Shown piece after piece: positions 33,262 through 45,248 of a DNA stretch of 64,000 bases. The stretch's first letter is position 1. Each line of letters opens with the position of its first letter. The notes under the pieces are model-generated. The model was not told the DNA's origin. It was given only the letters and a program-made list of their open reading frames with translations, and made no database searches. This DNA is from Eupeodes corollae (taxonomy: Eukaryota; Arthropoda; Insecta; Diptera; Syrphidae): the NCBI RefSeq assembly GCF_945859685.1, contig NC_079149.1, positions 34,189,043-34,253,042 on the forward strand. The letters are read 5' to 3'. Both the position numbers and the translations under genes were made by a program.

Positions 33262-35450
33262 CTATATTTGTTTATTTATTAATTTAGCGTAATACAAGCT
33301 TAACTTAACTTAACACTAGCTTAATTTTTTTTTTTGTTATCTGTTTTCAAAATTAATTCATGTGAGCCCTAAGGCCCACATAAAACCTCTTTAATGTACA
33401 AGAACTAACAATTTTGATTTTCTCTGACTTAAAATTACAAGGGACGAGGAATTCATACTAAAAAAGGAAAAAATTAAAGGGTATCTTTCAGATGGGATTT
33501 GGAAATGGTGAAATCGAAGACTACCATAGCAGTGACGAAGAATTCTGGACATTGGTTCAAAGTGCCCGTAATTAGTGCCCATTAACAATTGGTAAGCAAA
33601 TAATATATCAGCGTTTTTGCGTCTAATATATAAGTGCTGAAAACCTATGAGTTTTAGTTGATCGGCATAAGGAGGCAAGTTGGATGTATCATCCCAGGGC
33701 AGGCCACGTAAGGCAAATCGAACGAAACGTCTTTGAACGTTTTCAATTCTGAGTGAATGGTTTTCATAAAAGGGAGACCATACTTGACATGCATATTCAA
33801 GATGAGGACGGACTAGGGAAATGTAAAGCGCTTTAGTTACATAGGGGTTGGAAGATTCTTTTGACCATCTCTTAATAAAACCGAGAGATATATTAGCTTT
33901 ATTGATAATTTGGTTAAAATGGGAATGGAAATTCAGGTGTTTGTCATAATATCAAGATCTCTAATAGAATCGACTACGTTGACGGCGTCATTAAGAAAGT
34001 AGTATACTCTATGAGATGGGATTTTTTTGCGCGAGAAGGTCATTTGTTTACATTTACCTACATTTAACTCTAGGAAATTATGCATGCACCAACCAAAAAA
34101 GATATTTAGATCATTTTGCAGTAGAGATAATCTTAAAAATGTTCTTATCATCCGGATATCTGAGTTTTTTTAATTTAAGGCAGACATCGTTAACAGATAA
34201 GACGAAGAGAATGGGGCCAAGGTGACTACCTTGTGGGACTCCAGAAGTTGCATGTATAGGACTGGAGACTGAGTTACGGAAAAGGGCTCTATAAGTTCTA
34301 TTCGCAAGATAGGAACTTATCCAGTTTATAAATATAGATGGAAAGCCTAGGGCTCTTAGTTTGAGATAAATTATCTTATGGGATATTTTATCAACTTCAA
34401 CTTCTTTCCATTCTCAAGGGCTGACAAAACTTTGGATAAAAATTTAATTAAGTTAGTCGTACTGGATCTACCTTTAAGAAAACCATGTTGAGCGGGGGAG
34501 AATAAAGGATTGCAATGGAAATAAACGGAATCATAAACTAAGCTTTCAAAAAGTTTACATGAATACATGAAAGTTTAGCAACAATTGTCAATTTCAGTTT
34601 TATTGCCCTGTTTATGAATGAAAAATATAAATGAATCTTTCCATTTATGAGGAAACACACCTTGGAAAAGAGAGAGTTCAAAGAGTGCAGTTAGAGGCTT
34701 TGACAGAAAATGCATACATTTTTTTAGAACAACTGATGGGACTCCATCTGGACCAGGGCTAATGTTTTCTTTGAGGCTTAGGATTTTGGCAAGTACCATT
34801 TCTTCAGTTATTGTAAAAGATGAAAGAAAGGTTTGAGTGCAACCATCTAAATGTGGATAAGGATCATGCAGATGTTCAGTATAGATTTGCTTAAGCAATT
34901 AGCAAATAGATTTGATATGGTTGTCCGATCTTGGGAGATTATGTTGGAGAAACACATTAAAGGTGGAAACCCATCAGATTTTCGTTTGACATTTATAAAC
35001 TTGAAAAATTTCCTTGCATCAGAAAGAAAGTTATTTTCCATTTGGTTAAGGTATTAGTTATAAAGGGATTCCCTCAATTCAGAGAAAGAGAAAGCGAGAA
35101 GATAGTTGTAGTGATCAGTATCAGATTTGGACTGTTAAAATATCGTCCAAAGCTTATTACGGGTATTTCTGTTAATTGGGTATATTGAGATATTTGACCA
35201 ATCATCTGGCTAAGCCTATCCTTTTAATACGTGCACCTTCGCCCGAAATCATTAACAAAGTCTTGGAAAATTTTTGTGGCATAATGCTCTACTGTAAAGA
35301 CATCAACTTAATCAACGTCGTTTTCCGTCATAGAAATGTTTGCTCTTATAAATGAAGCCCTAATATTTGTAAATTGAAAAATTTAAGTTTGTGCATTTTA
35401 TAAAATTTTTGAAAAGAAACTTGTACCCTTAATTAGTATCCTTCTAGCAT
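33262..35450 (-). pseudogene. Jockey/CR1-like LINE ORF2 remnant
   Basis: Minus-strand blocks in order: a pre-RT linker (SFIRANISMTENDVD; YLLAFSFSELRESLYN; MENNFLSDARKFFKFINVKR), SPGPDGVPSVVLKKC and FPHKWKDSFIFFIHK (fingers), KLFESLVYDS and HGFLKGRSSTTNL (motif 2), a heavily damaged palm, HNFLELNVGKCKQMTFSRKK (motif D), SIRDLDI and a C-terminal PYADQLKLIGFQHLYIRRK segment. Motif C is largely lost to frame changes. This arrangement fits the BS/X/CR1-like LINE ORF2. The 3' tail on the minus strand, near 33262-33320, is an A-rich TTAAGTTAAG and AATAAATAAACAAATA sequence abutting RTE copy b. It appears inserted into or next to that copy. Confidence 0.85.
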
Positions 35451-35459
35451 AGGTATTTT

Positions 35460-38085
35460 TTTTTGTTGACAAGAGAAAATCTTCAAAAGATACTTGGCAG
35501 TATTCGACACCAAGTAGTGTGGGACTTTTAACCATTAAAACTACCTCTTCATCAGGACCAATCTTGAAGAATCGACTTCCGATTTTTCTTTCTTAATTTT
35601 GTACAATCACTTTGGGGGAAGTTTAAACTTTTAATACTTTCCCATGTTTTTTTAGACCATAAGCTCATGAGGTTTGGTTCTTCTTAATCTCCTAACATGG
35701 TTTCTTATATTCAAAACGGACTCCATTTCAGAATTAGTGTGACTTTGCAGTCTCTGGTTGTCCGATACAGCGTATTTTTTAACAACTTCTGAAACCATTT
35801 CTATTGGTAAGTCACGATGTAGATCGGTATTTCTTATGTATCAAGGTGCATTAACTATTCCACGAAGGAACTTGTTTGTGGAATTTTTAGATGATTTCGG
35901 TATTTGTTTTCTTTGTACAGCCCCATAATTGGATTCCATTAATCCAAACAGGCTTTAGTACTTGATTATACAGCATTATTTTGTTTTGGATTGATAAATC
36001 AGAGTTGTTACCAAGTAACCAGTACATTTTTCTACATTTCAAGTTTAGTTCTTCTCTTTTATTTTTGATGTGCTCTTTCCACTTAAGCTTTGCATCCAAA
36101 GTCATTTCAAGGTATTTAGCCGTATTGGCGTTAGAAACAGCTTCATTATTGTTGAATATTGGAATACTGTTTATCTTTTTATTTGTAAAGTTTATATGTG
36201 AAGATTTTGTTTCACTGAGTTTGATACGCCATTTTTCGGTCCAAGCTCTTATGGGTCGACGGCATTTTGTAATTTACTGCTGCCTTAGAGACACATTTGT
36301 CGGGTACCAAAATTGCGATATCATCTGCAAAAGTAGCCATTATGGTGTGATTACCAACTGGAATATCCCTTGTGTATAGTAAATACAGGGTAGGACCTAG
36401 GACACTTCCTTGTGGTACACCGGCTTCTATTTTCTTCAATTCCGAGTATTCTTGATCGTACCTTACTCTAAACAATCGGTCTGAGATATACGATTTTAAT
36501 ATTTCAAAGTACTGCCTGGGAAGAACCCTTTGCAGTTTGTACTCACGTCCCTCATGCCAAACCTTGTCAAAAGCTTGAGCAACATCTAAGAAAATAGCTG
36601 AACATACTTGTTTTCCTTGTAATGCTTTTTCTATTACATCCGATATTCTATGAACTTGGTCTATCGTGGAATGTTTATTTCTAAAGCCAAACTGATGGTT
36701 TGGGATTAACCTTCTTTCTTCTATGATTTTGCTAAGTCTCTTCAGAAGCAGTTTTTCAAAAACTTTTGCCATAATTGGTATAAGCGATATTGGTCTGTAA
36801 GCCGTCACTTCTGTAGGTGGTTTTCCTTGCTTTGGTTTGACAATTACTTCAGCAATTTTCCAATGGTGCGGGACATACCGGTGCTTAAAGCATGCATTTA
36901 TTATATATTGGAGTTTTATGAAGGCTTTCAATGGCATTTCTTTCATAACCTGAGCAGTAATTAGATCGTAACGTGGTGATTTTTTTTTTGGTAGTTGATG
37001 TAAACACATATTTTTTATTTCAATTGGTATTTCACTTTCATCTATGCTATTTTCAGCCGCGTTTGATGAGTATGGCTTAAAAACATTCGCAAGATGTTGA
37101 GCGAAAAGGTTAGCTTTCTCTTTCGGGTTACCGATCCATTTCCCATCTTGAGATTCAAGGGTGAGTTTTGTAACTGCGGTATTTTCAGGCGCTTGGCTGC
37201 TTTCCATAGCTAAAAATCGGTTGAAGCATCAGTCGTTAAATTCCTTAGGAATGTACTGAGTGAATAATTTTTGAATTTGTAAATTTGTTTTTTTAAGATT
37301 GTTGCTTATACGGTTAAACGTTGTTTTATAATCTGGAAATCTAGTATTTTGCCATTTTCTTCGAGCTCTTCTTTTCTCTATTATCAACTCTCTTATCTCT
37401 AAAGGATATTTTATTTCATTTTGTCTTCTATTAGAAAATGTTAGAGTACTTTCTTCAGCGGCCTGTTGCACATCAGCAATAAATTGTTCCACTTCATGGT
37501 CAATTTGCTCGATTGCATCCATGGGAGATTCTAAATTTATAAAACTTAAAAGCCTTTCTCTAAAATCATATAGTTTGTTTTCTTATTTACTAGCTTTGGA
37601 TTACTTTTTTCTAGTACTTCCGATTCACTTAGTGATAGAATCACTGGAGTATGATCTGATGACAGGTCATAATTACCTTCGACACTAATGTGATTTCGTT
37701 TGATTCCTTTAGCTATGAAAAAGTCAATAAGGTCTGGTATTTTGTTAGTATCGGAAGGCCATTAAGTTGACGACCTGGAGGAATAGAATTCGCAATTGAA
37801 TTTACGGCCTGCTTGGAAATGTCTTTTGCCTTTTGTTGATATAAGCCTTGAACCCCAATGGGTGTGTTTCGCATTGAAGTCTCCGCCAACAAGAAAGTTA
37901 TGCCCAAGAAGGTTAAATAGATCTGTATAGTGATCTTCTGCCGGGGAGCGCCTTGGTGTATAGCTGCTATATTAAACTCTTTCTTTTTCATACCAATACT
38001 AATAGTTGTTACTTGCATATTTTTACTAGTAAACTTGGATACTTTATAATGTTTTAAGCTTTCTTTTATAAGCATAGGTATTGAT
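35460..38085 (-). pseudogene. Jockey LINE ORF2, partial endonuclease to C-terminus
   Basis: From 38085 the minus strand has the middle of an AP-type endonuclease (an IAAIHQ block, a frame-shifted GGDFNAKHTHWGSRL, then SSDHTPVILSLSESE), a linker (37522-37229) and a 332-codon open RT (37207-36212). RT blocks are HHWKIAEVIVKPKQGKPP, YRPISLIPIMAKVFEKLLL, QFGFRNKHSTIDQVHRI, IFLDVAQAFDKVWHEG, AGVPQGSVLGPTLY and FADDIAILVPD. After a frame change, MTLDAKLKWKEHI and LKPVWINGIQLWG complete the thumb, and NAPWYIRNTDLHRDL (with one stop) ends the protein near 35660. It is missing ORF1 and the endonuclease N-terminus. Damage is modest, so it is younger than its neighbours. Confidence 0.92.
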
Positions 38086-40284
38086 ATAGATAGATACTTT
38101 TACCTATGTATGTATTATAGAGACGTCTAAAGACGCATTTAAAAGCAAACTTTGTGGTTGTAACTATGTGTAGCCCCAAATGTTGTTTAATTGTAAAACT
38201 GAAATAATAATTAAGAATTAATTCAGGAATGTAGAAATTTAAGTTCTTACAAGTTTTGTCAAAATTGTAAAAGAATTTGAAAAATCGGTTCCGGAACCAA
38301 AATTATGTGCCCTACTTTTTCTATATTGATTGAATTACCCTTATATATACCAGACACGCATAACAGAACTCTAGCAGCGTTCAAATTAACCGAAACTCAA
38401 TAAATATAATCCACTTGGTGAATAACTTTAAATAGTATTTCAATTAATTATAACAACCGTTTGTACACACTCATAATACCGCGTTTGTTAATAAACTCTC
38501 CCATAGTGAATAATTTTAAATTATTAACACACCAACTTCACCACCGACCATCACAAAAAAAAATAACGACGAACGACCCAAATCCAACCCCATCCACGAC
38601 CACCATACAATCCGTTCGAGAGCTGTATAGAACTTGAGAGTTCAGAGCCACCCCCTTTAACAAGTTATTCTTGCTTAACACCAAATAATCACTCCAATTA
38701 CGAGCAAAGAACATACTACATACATAACAAAAACAGTTATTGTTATAGTCCTCCCCTCGCACGAAGTCCTTTATAAGAGCAGCAGCAGGAGCAGCGTGTT
38801 GAAATTGTTTTCGGTTTCTTTTTTTATTAGTCGCCCCGTCCACCCACACAACGCGACCCTTAAACGTCTGCAGTAAACTTTCAATTTGTTTGTTGCTTTT
38901 ATTATATCGCTTGTTGTGAACTTACCCACATTTACCGCTAGTACGATGGGGTGAAAAGACAAAGAACAACAGTGGTGTAGAGAGAACTATACAAGAAACA
39001 ACCCTTATTCAATTATCGCTTATTCCCGGGCCAGTGGAGTTTTTTTTTATGCATATAGATATATATTCAAACATTAAGGAAGGTATATTCCGTTCCGTCT
39101 ATTCTCGTTATTATGCTCCCGGTTTCTTTTTTCTTTTAACCCTCCATGATATTATCTTCCGGTGGCAGCCATTGTGCTCTGATTGGGGATGAACTCTCCA
39201 TGAAATTAACCATTTGTCGATTGTACTTATACAAGGGAGTGGTTGATGTCCCTTTTCTTTCTCGTCTTTCAATTTCCCAGTACAGTGTGTGTTTTTGTAG
39301 CGGAGTGGATTTGTTGAAAAGATACGAAAAAGACTTCGTGGTGTTCATCCCTTTTGTGTTATCTGATGGAATAATAATATTTTCGCCTCGCAGTAATAGT
39401 CGCAGGATTTTATGTACTTTTCCTTAAGTGGAACCATGAATTGCGGCAACGGTTTTATTTTTTCAGTCCTTAATCTCTGCGTGGAAAAGAACAACTTCTG
39501 TGGGTTTTGATATAAGGGATGAAAGTTGTATCTTTTTATTCAATTTAGTTTGAAGGGTGTATAAAGAGAGGGGTTGCAAAATTTATTATCTTGTGTTTTT
39601 CAACATGTTTTAGTTAAGCAAACTGAATTATCTCAACAAATCCATGTGTTGTGAGTTGGAAAACGGAAGTTTTGAGACGTTCGTCGGTCGCTCGTAGTCG
39701 TCTTCGAGTCGTAGGTATATCCTTATAACACAGTTGGGGGTTGGATTGGCTTGGCATGGGTTGGGTTGGGTTGGAAAAGATATTATTCATTTTGTGTTGA
39801 AGAATAAATACAGTTGTACAGAATGATGAACCAGAGCCACCCTCTGCCCCTTTGTGGGTTTATTGTTTTGTGTGGTTGGGATTATTTATTTTCTCTTCAG
39901 TTAATTAAAATCACTTCATAGATTGTTTCAATATATACCATGGGTTAGATTGTTCTCCAGACTTGGGTTGGAGGTATTGAGGATTGATATGAATTCTTCA
40001 TGAGTATAATATGAAGGTGAAGAGATAAAAGCTTATAAGTACAAAGAAAGATTACTCGGAAAAGACATCCTTGTTTTTGTTAATATATTAAGAGTACATA
40101 ATTGGATATCGATAAAGTATTCTTATTCTTAAGTAGGTTAGGTAACCAGTCTTGAAATATTCTATAAACTCAAAATTAGTTAAGTGATTAATTGTTTGCC
40201 TTTACCTTGAAAATAGTTTCATTTTATTTTCAATCATTTTTTGAGTTATGAACCTATTTTTCTCGTACTATACTATAAATAGAA
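38086..40284. other. Unique stretch, GC-richer from 38.5 to 40 kb
   Basis: No supported gene. The segment 38500-40000 is less AT-rich and non-repetitive, with a TTGGG-rich tract at 39733-39776. Minus-strand frames at 38538-38962 contain poly-Leu and other low-complexity runs from CTG/CAG repeats and are unconvincing. It may be host non-coding DNA. Confidence 0.4.
39733..39776 (+). repeat. Degenerate (TTGGG)n tract
   Basis: Short GGTTGGGTTGGG-type repeat with interruptions. Confidence 0.7.
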
Positions 40285-40298
40285 AATACAACTTTTCA

Positions 40299-40751
40299 TC
40301 TAAAATCACCATCTATAAGGCGCATAGGCCTAAACCCTGTCAAAAAAGATGAGAATGTCTTAGGATGCTTCGAGAGAAAAATGTTTCGTGTGATTTTTGG
40401 TATCGTACGCATAGATGAAGAATGGAGGAGAAGACGACGAACTGTACGGGCTGTACAGCCACACTGACCTAGTTAGCAGAATTAAAGTCCAACGGCTTAG
40501 ATGGCTGAGTCATGTAGAGCGAATGGGCATCAACGCTCCAGTCTGGAAGGTCTTCGAATCCAATCCCGAGGGACGGCTCCGTGGAGGAAGATCGCGATTC
40601 AAGTGACGCACTCAGCTGGGTAAAGAACTCAACCAACTTGGCTTGCGAAATTGGAGACAGCTAGCTAGGGACCAAGCTGGCTGGAGACGCATGTAGGTTG
40701 AGGCCCAGGTCCGCCCCGGACTGTAACGCCACCTTAAGTAAGTAAGTAAGC
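40299..40751 (+). mobile_element. RTE-clade LINE, 3' end copy c, with 14-bp TSD
   Basis: A perfect 14-bp duplication, AATACAACTTTTCA, lies at 40285-40298 and 40752-40765. The insert is the last ~450 bp of the RTE, including the thumb and C-terminus (ERKMFRVIFGIVRID, YGLYSHTDLVSRIKVQRLRW, WRQLARDQAGWR) and CCCGGACTGTAACGCCACC followed by the (TAAG)n tail. A 28-bp internal deletion near 40319 and a stop near 40604 inactivate it. This copy defines the RTE 3' terminus and its TSD length, because both flanks are intact. Confidence 0.95.
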
Positions 40752-40765
40752 AATACAACTTTTCA

Positions 40766-41169
40766 AAACCTTAACATAAAATCGGTCCTTCACGGTTTTC
40801 TTCAAAACAAAAGTCCAAAGAGTTCAAGTCGCAGCTCTGAAGCGGTGAAATAACATCTCCAAGTAGGTTTAAAACTTGGTATTAAGGAAGTTGATGCGCA
40901 AAAGATTGATTGTGGTTTAAACTCTGTGTCACCTAAGTCAATATCCTCATTTTCAGTTTTATAAAAAGACCAAAACGTTGTTCCTAGGGTCACTTATCCG
41001 AAGAAAAATGGTCTTATGATGCCACTTAAATCCGCACAATACTTTCACTTTCTGAGCATACATTTTGACTTCTCAAGATGGGGCAATTTTAGTTTTTAAC
41101 GTAGCTTCTGAAATCAAAATAAGTTTTGAGTTTTAAAGCCCTTCAACGTGGTTTTTGGGATTTTATTTA
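40766..41169. other. AT-rich gene-free stretch
   Basis: Nothing recognised. Confidence 0.35.
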
Positions 41170-42660
41170 AAGATAAATATTAAATGCAGGTACAAAATGC
41201 CACAAATTGATTTGAGTGATTTTGGATAGGGAGTTTTGGATTTTCGATTTTGGAAAAAGTGGCGGTCGGTATAGCATTTTTTGTACAATTTGGAATAGCC
41301 CCGGAGCGATTGGGAATAAGTTTTGAAATTTTGAATTTCGGAAAAGGGGAGCCAGAATATGGTTGACAGAATGGTTCACTGTTAAGTGTTATTTGGACTT
41401 AATATCTTTATTTTTGATCATATTTGAATGTAACTTCAGAACAATTTGATCTGAGTGGTTATGCAGATGGAAATATTTTTTAAACTTTTTAACCTATTTC
41501 CTGCAATGCTCTTACTTCGGATCATAATCCTGTTTTTTTTTTTGTGATATTTTATGGTCGGGTGAGAAAAAGGTGCAATATTTTCTTGTGGGTTTTCGTA
41601 AATGTGGGTTGGGGATACTTTTTTAAATAGGTATAGTCATAATCACTATTTATTTCATAGAGTCGGAATCTGAGTCAGTTGCTGAAAGAATACAGCTTTA
41701 ACTTTAAATTTTAAATTCTTTCAAGGTTGGGTACTAGGGAGGAAAAACATATTTTTTTTTTGTTTTTGTGGGACTTTACTTATATTTGGTTATGGTTTTG
41801 GACGAAATTTGGACACGAATAGGGGAAAATATGGTTTCACTTGGCATATTTTTTGAAGTTTTGATTTTTTAAAAAGGGGGCCAAAATCATGTTTACAAAA
41901 TTAAAAGACATCGAGATTATTTTTGAAAGTTCGATCATCAGCGTAAACAGGTTTAAAAAAATGGGGAGAAGTATTTTGCAATTTTGAAAAAATTATTAGT
42001 TTTTGAATAAATTGTTCGAACACTTTTTAAATCTAGAAAAATATAAAAGTTCGAATTTCGAAAAAAAGGGGGGCCAGAATTTTTTTCTTCAAATTTGCCG
42101 ATATCTTTTAAAATTTTGATCAAAGAGGTCCTAAAATTTGGAACAATGTTCAGAACAACCTAGGTGAGTTTTCAAAAAATCGATTTTCAGAAAAGAGGGG
42201 GGTTAGCTCAAAAAATGATTTCCGTGTCTAAAACACCCATTTTTGGGGTACATAAAAATAACAAACTTTGGAACAATACGGAACTTAGAACAACCTGAAA
42301 CAACTTTTCAAAATAGAAACATTGAAAAAAAGTTGGGCTTCACGCACTCCTTACCTGTAGTTTAAGCACGATTGGTAGAGAACATATGAATTAAAATAGT
42401 TACTTAATCAGAAAAAAGGTTTCTTCTGTTTTTTCCCTAAATATCTTACTCCCTCCTTTTCCTGCTGGTTCACCTGGGTAATCTAGCCTAAGTGTATCCG
42501 ATTTCCCCATACACAGCCACTTTTACCTAACCTGGAAATCTCTCAGTCCTTGATCACTTTGAAATCAATGTTTCCAGCCTTGTTTCGTAACCTATTTACT
42601 GTTTTTTTGTGTGATCTTTTGTGGTCGGGTGAAAAAAGCAGTATTTTTCTTGATTTTAAA
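41170..42660 (+). repeat. Degenerate repeat array with G-run motifs
   Basis: A motif of the form TTTCGAAAA followed by a G run and CCAGAAT or CCAAAAT recurs near 41335, 41870, 42055 and 42185. A second, ~60-bp unit beginning CTGTTTTTTT and containing ATTTTATGGTCGGGTGA occurs near 41530 and again near 42600 in the same orientation. The copies are highly diverged. There is no coding potential. The family is not recognised. Confidence 0.5.
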
Positions 42661-43171
42661 AACGCAAACTGGAAAGTATTTAGAAAAAATAGTAAAACAA
42701 ATTAAAATTTCAAATTTTTCTATTAATCTTGAAAATGTTTCTTGTAAAAATAATGCCCATACAGAACCTTACAGAAACTATCCTATCATCTATAGATTCA
42801 AGTGTTCCAAAAATAATAGAGTATGAAAAATGTAAGCAGTTTGCAAAATTAATTTTTAGAACTTATTAAGGTTAGATGGAACTGGCAAAGATATCATCAA
42901 CCTTTATGGTCTCCTATTATAACAAACTTATTTTAAATCAATTACTAAACAATTAAGTTTACTTGAAAAAATGGAAATCCGTTCATAAATACAAAAATAG
43001 ACAATTTCCTTTTTTAAAAGATTCTAGTTTTGTTCGTATTTTTCTTTCAAATGCATATTTTTTTTCAGTATTTAGATAATATTTAAGCAGCAAGTTTCTG
43101 AATGTAAAAACGTCTGATCACCAACTTGTTTTTAAAACAAATTATTACAAAACAAATTAAACTAAACCAAA
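42661..43171. other. AT-rich gene-free stretch
   Basis: No feature recognised up to the BEL/Pao target-site duplication at 43172. Confidence 0.4.
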
Positions 43172-43176
43172 ATCTT

Positions 43177-43668
43177 TGTTGGAGCTCAAATCATCATAAA
43201 TTACTTTATTTTTGAATTAAATTTTGAATAATTAACTTACTCTTAAATTGAATAAATTCTACTACTTTTATTACATTTATTTTTGAATTTGGCGCTTCAT
43301 TTATACCATTCGCCATAATAACTTATTGTTGAATTCGCCTTAAAAATGTTACTTAAAAATAACGTAATTTCTCTCTCTAAAAATCTGCAATAAAATGTAT
43401 GTATAAATAGAAGCTTTCAACTTTAATAAACTCTTTCTTCTCTTGTTCAAAAACCCTTAGGGGAAAAATCGCTGCATTTTCATTTCGTCGTTCGCTACAA
43501 GTTTATAGTTTCGCTTTTATAGTATATCGGCTATAATATAGTAATTTAAAAGTTATAGGATCTAAAGTAATTTCGCTTAATTTATCTCAACCAGGATCTA
43601 CCTATCTTTTTCATAGAAAAGACAAAATAGAGTTCCCAGGTTGACGGTCAAAGTTGTTTGATCGTACA
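43177..43668 (+). repeat. BEL/Pao 5' LTR
   Basis: 492 bp, matching 50408-50899 without any difference that I could find. It contains a TATA box, TATAAATA at 43402-43409, and AATAAA at 43425-43430. The LTR drives transcription, and the repeated copy at the other end supplies the 3' processing signal. Confidence 0.97.
43402..43409 (+). promoter_or_regulatory. LTR TATA box
   Basis: TATAAATA within the 5' LTR, about 265 bp before its end. The nearby AATAAA at 43425-43430 would be downstream of transcription start and could serve as polyadenylation signal in the 3' LTR. Confidence 0.65.
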
Positions 43669-43672
43669 TTTT

Positions 43673-43687
43673 TGGCGCCCAAACGTG
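43673..43687 (+). other. BEL/Pao primer binding site
   Basis: TGGCGCCCAAACGTG starts four bases after the 5' LTR. TGG matches a tRNA CCA end, so a cellular tRNA would prime minus-strand synthesis. The tRNA identity is not assigned. Confidence 0.8.
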
Positions 43688-44112
43688 TTTAAAGTGGTAA
43701 TCCACATAAATTCCTATACAAAATTTAAAAAGAAATAAATTCTGTGTGAAAACTTATATATATCTTGCACTAAAAGTGACTATAAAAACTATAAACTTAA
43801 TCAAAAAACTATAAATTAGTGCATTAAAAGTGAAAATTTCATCGGTTACGTCGCGCTATCGGTTTCGTGTCGCGAGTGCATGGTGTTGGTGCTAAAATCC
43901 AGGAGAAAGGAGAACAAAATCCAAGGAGAAAACTCTCATCAATCATCCCAGAAGAAGACGAACCAGCAGGTTAAAAAGCCAGAGAAAATTGTGGGAAATA
44001 AGTATAAAAATTCCCACCCAGGTATGTCCGGTCTGAATTTTATTCAAATGTGCGTTGTTCCAGCATCATAATTCATAATTTTAAAGCTAATTACAACATA
44101 AAAGCTAAATAC

Positions 44113-44135
44113 AAAAAAAAAAAAAAAAAAAAAAA
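44113..44135 (+). repeat. (A)23 run
   Basis: Uninterrupted run of 23 A residues in the BEL/Pao leader. Confidence 0.9.
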
Positions 44136-44550
44136 CGCACATTCGACATACAAAAAAGACCATTAACTTGCTATTACCTAAATCTTCAAATGTACATTAT
44201 ATATATATCTAAACTATATACATACATAAAATATATTCTAACTATATTTAAATAAAACTATGAACAACATATCCTGCTTTATAAATAAATTTCATAAATA
44301 AATATTTAAATATAAAACTACATAAACTAAATAACATATATCGAACATAAATTCATTCGCTAACCATAATCAGCATCCGCATAATTTATGGTGCTTTCAT
44401 CACGTAAAAATTGATAAAATCCACAAAAGTGTAATTACGATCCACTTTTGGGCGAAACACACACACACATTCACACAATATTAAAAAGCTTTCGTTTCCA
44501 ACATATTTTCGAAAACTAACCCATTGACGCACTCACCACACCATTGCATA

Positions 44551-44805
44551 ATATCGTTTCGCTCTATTCGCTCGTTCTCTCGTTACTTACAATCCACAAA
44601 TAGGATCCATAGTATACACACCTGATTTCGATTTCAGTGCACAGATCAACATTTCGGCACACAACATCATTGATTTCATTTATCGCTTTGCTCTATTCGC
44701 TCGTACTCTCTTATCGTAGCCACATAACATCTCCATGGTATACACACCTGATTCGATTTCAACTTGATATCAGTGCATCGATCTTCATTTCGCCAATACA
44801 TCATC
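44551..44805 (+). repeat. Degenerate ~130-bp tandem duplication
   Basis: Two units start with TATCG(TTT/CTTT)CGCTCTATTCGCTCG-type sequence at about 44551 and 44681 and share GTATACACACCTGATT, CGATTTCA and a CATTTCG block. They differ by several small gaps, so the duplication predates this insertion and is a feature of the family. Confidence 0.8.
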
Positions 44806-44820
44806 ACCCAGGTCGTCAAC

Positions 44821-44861
44821 GTTGTCATCATCGTCATCATCGCCATCATCGTCGTCGTCGG
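44821..44861 (+). repeat. ATC/GTC triplet tract
   Basis: Alternating CATCATCGTC-type triplets ending in a GTCGTCGTCG run. Confidence 0.85.
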
Positions 44862-45248
44862 GGGAGATTTTTGCTTCATGATCAATTCACTGATAGAGCT
44901 TTTTTGAATAGCATTTTTTTGTCGTTGAAATGCATTAAACAACTTTTGCCTTTTCGTAGGTTTAACCTTCAATGCTTTGAAAAGAAATTCTTAGTACAGA
45001 ATAAATTCGCTTGTTAAAATTGGATTTTGGATTAATCTCAATTCTCACAATCTATCTTTGAATTCAACTCGCCGTGAGATTTTATTTGTTGGGACAGTTT
45101 TTTGTTGGGAAATTTTATTCTTTACAACAGGGTTGCCATCTAGCATTTTTGATTTGTTGAATAAATTTAATTGAATTTTCAATAAATTATAATCGGTTTT
45201 GTTTTTACTGTCGCTGTTTAAAGAATAATAGAAAATTAAAAATCTAAA

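Larger units (their letters stand above)
43688..45248 (+). other. BEL/Pao 5' leader
   Basis: A long untranslated leader of about 1.56 kb. It contains a 23-base A run (44113-44135), a CA-rich microsatellite near 44457-44477, a ~130-bp degenerate tandem duplication (44551-44680 and 44681-44805), and an ATC/GTC triplet tract (44821-44861). Small open frames (43880-44071, 44637-45017) overlap these repeats and have no recognisable motif. Confidence 0.75.

Noticed and set aside
38538..38962. Minus-strand frames of 103 and 63 codons
   Set aside because: They contain poly-Leu/Ala runs from CTG/CAG repeats and overlap each other in different frames; no support.
44637..45017. 126-codon frame in the BEL leader
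   Set aside because: Runs through the tandem duplication and the ATC/GTC tract (poly-His/Arg product); no motif and just before the real Gag start.
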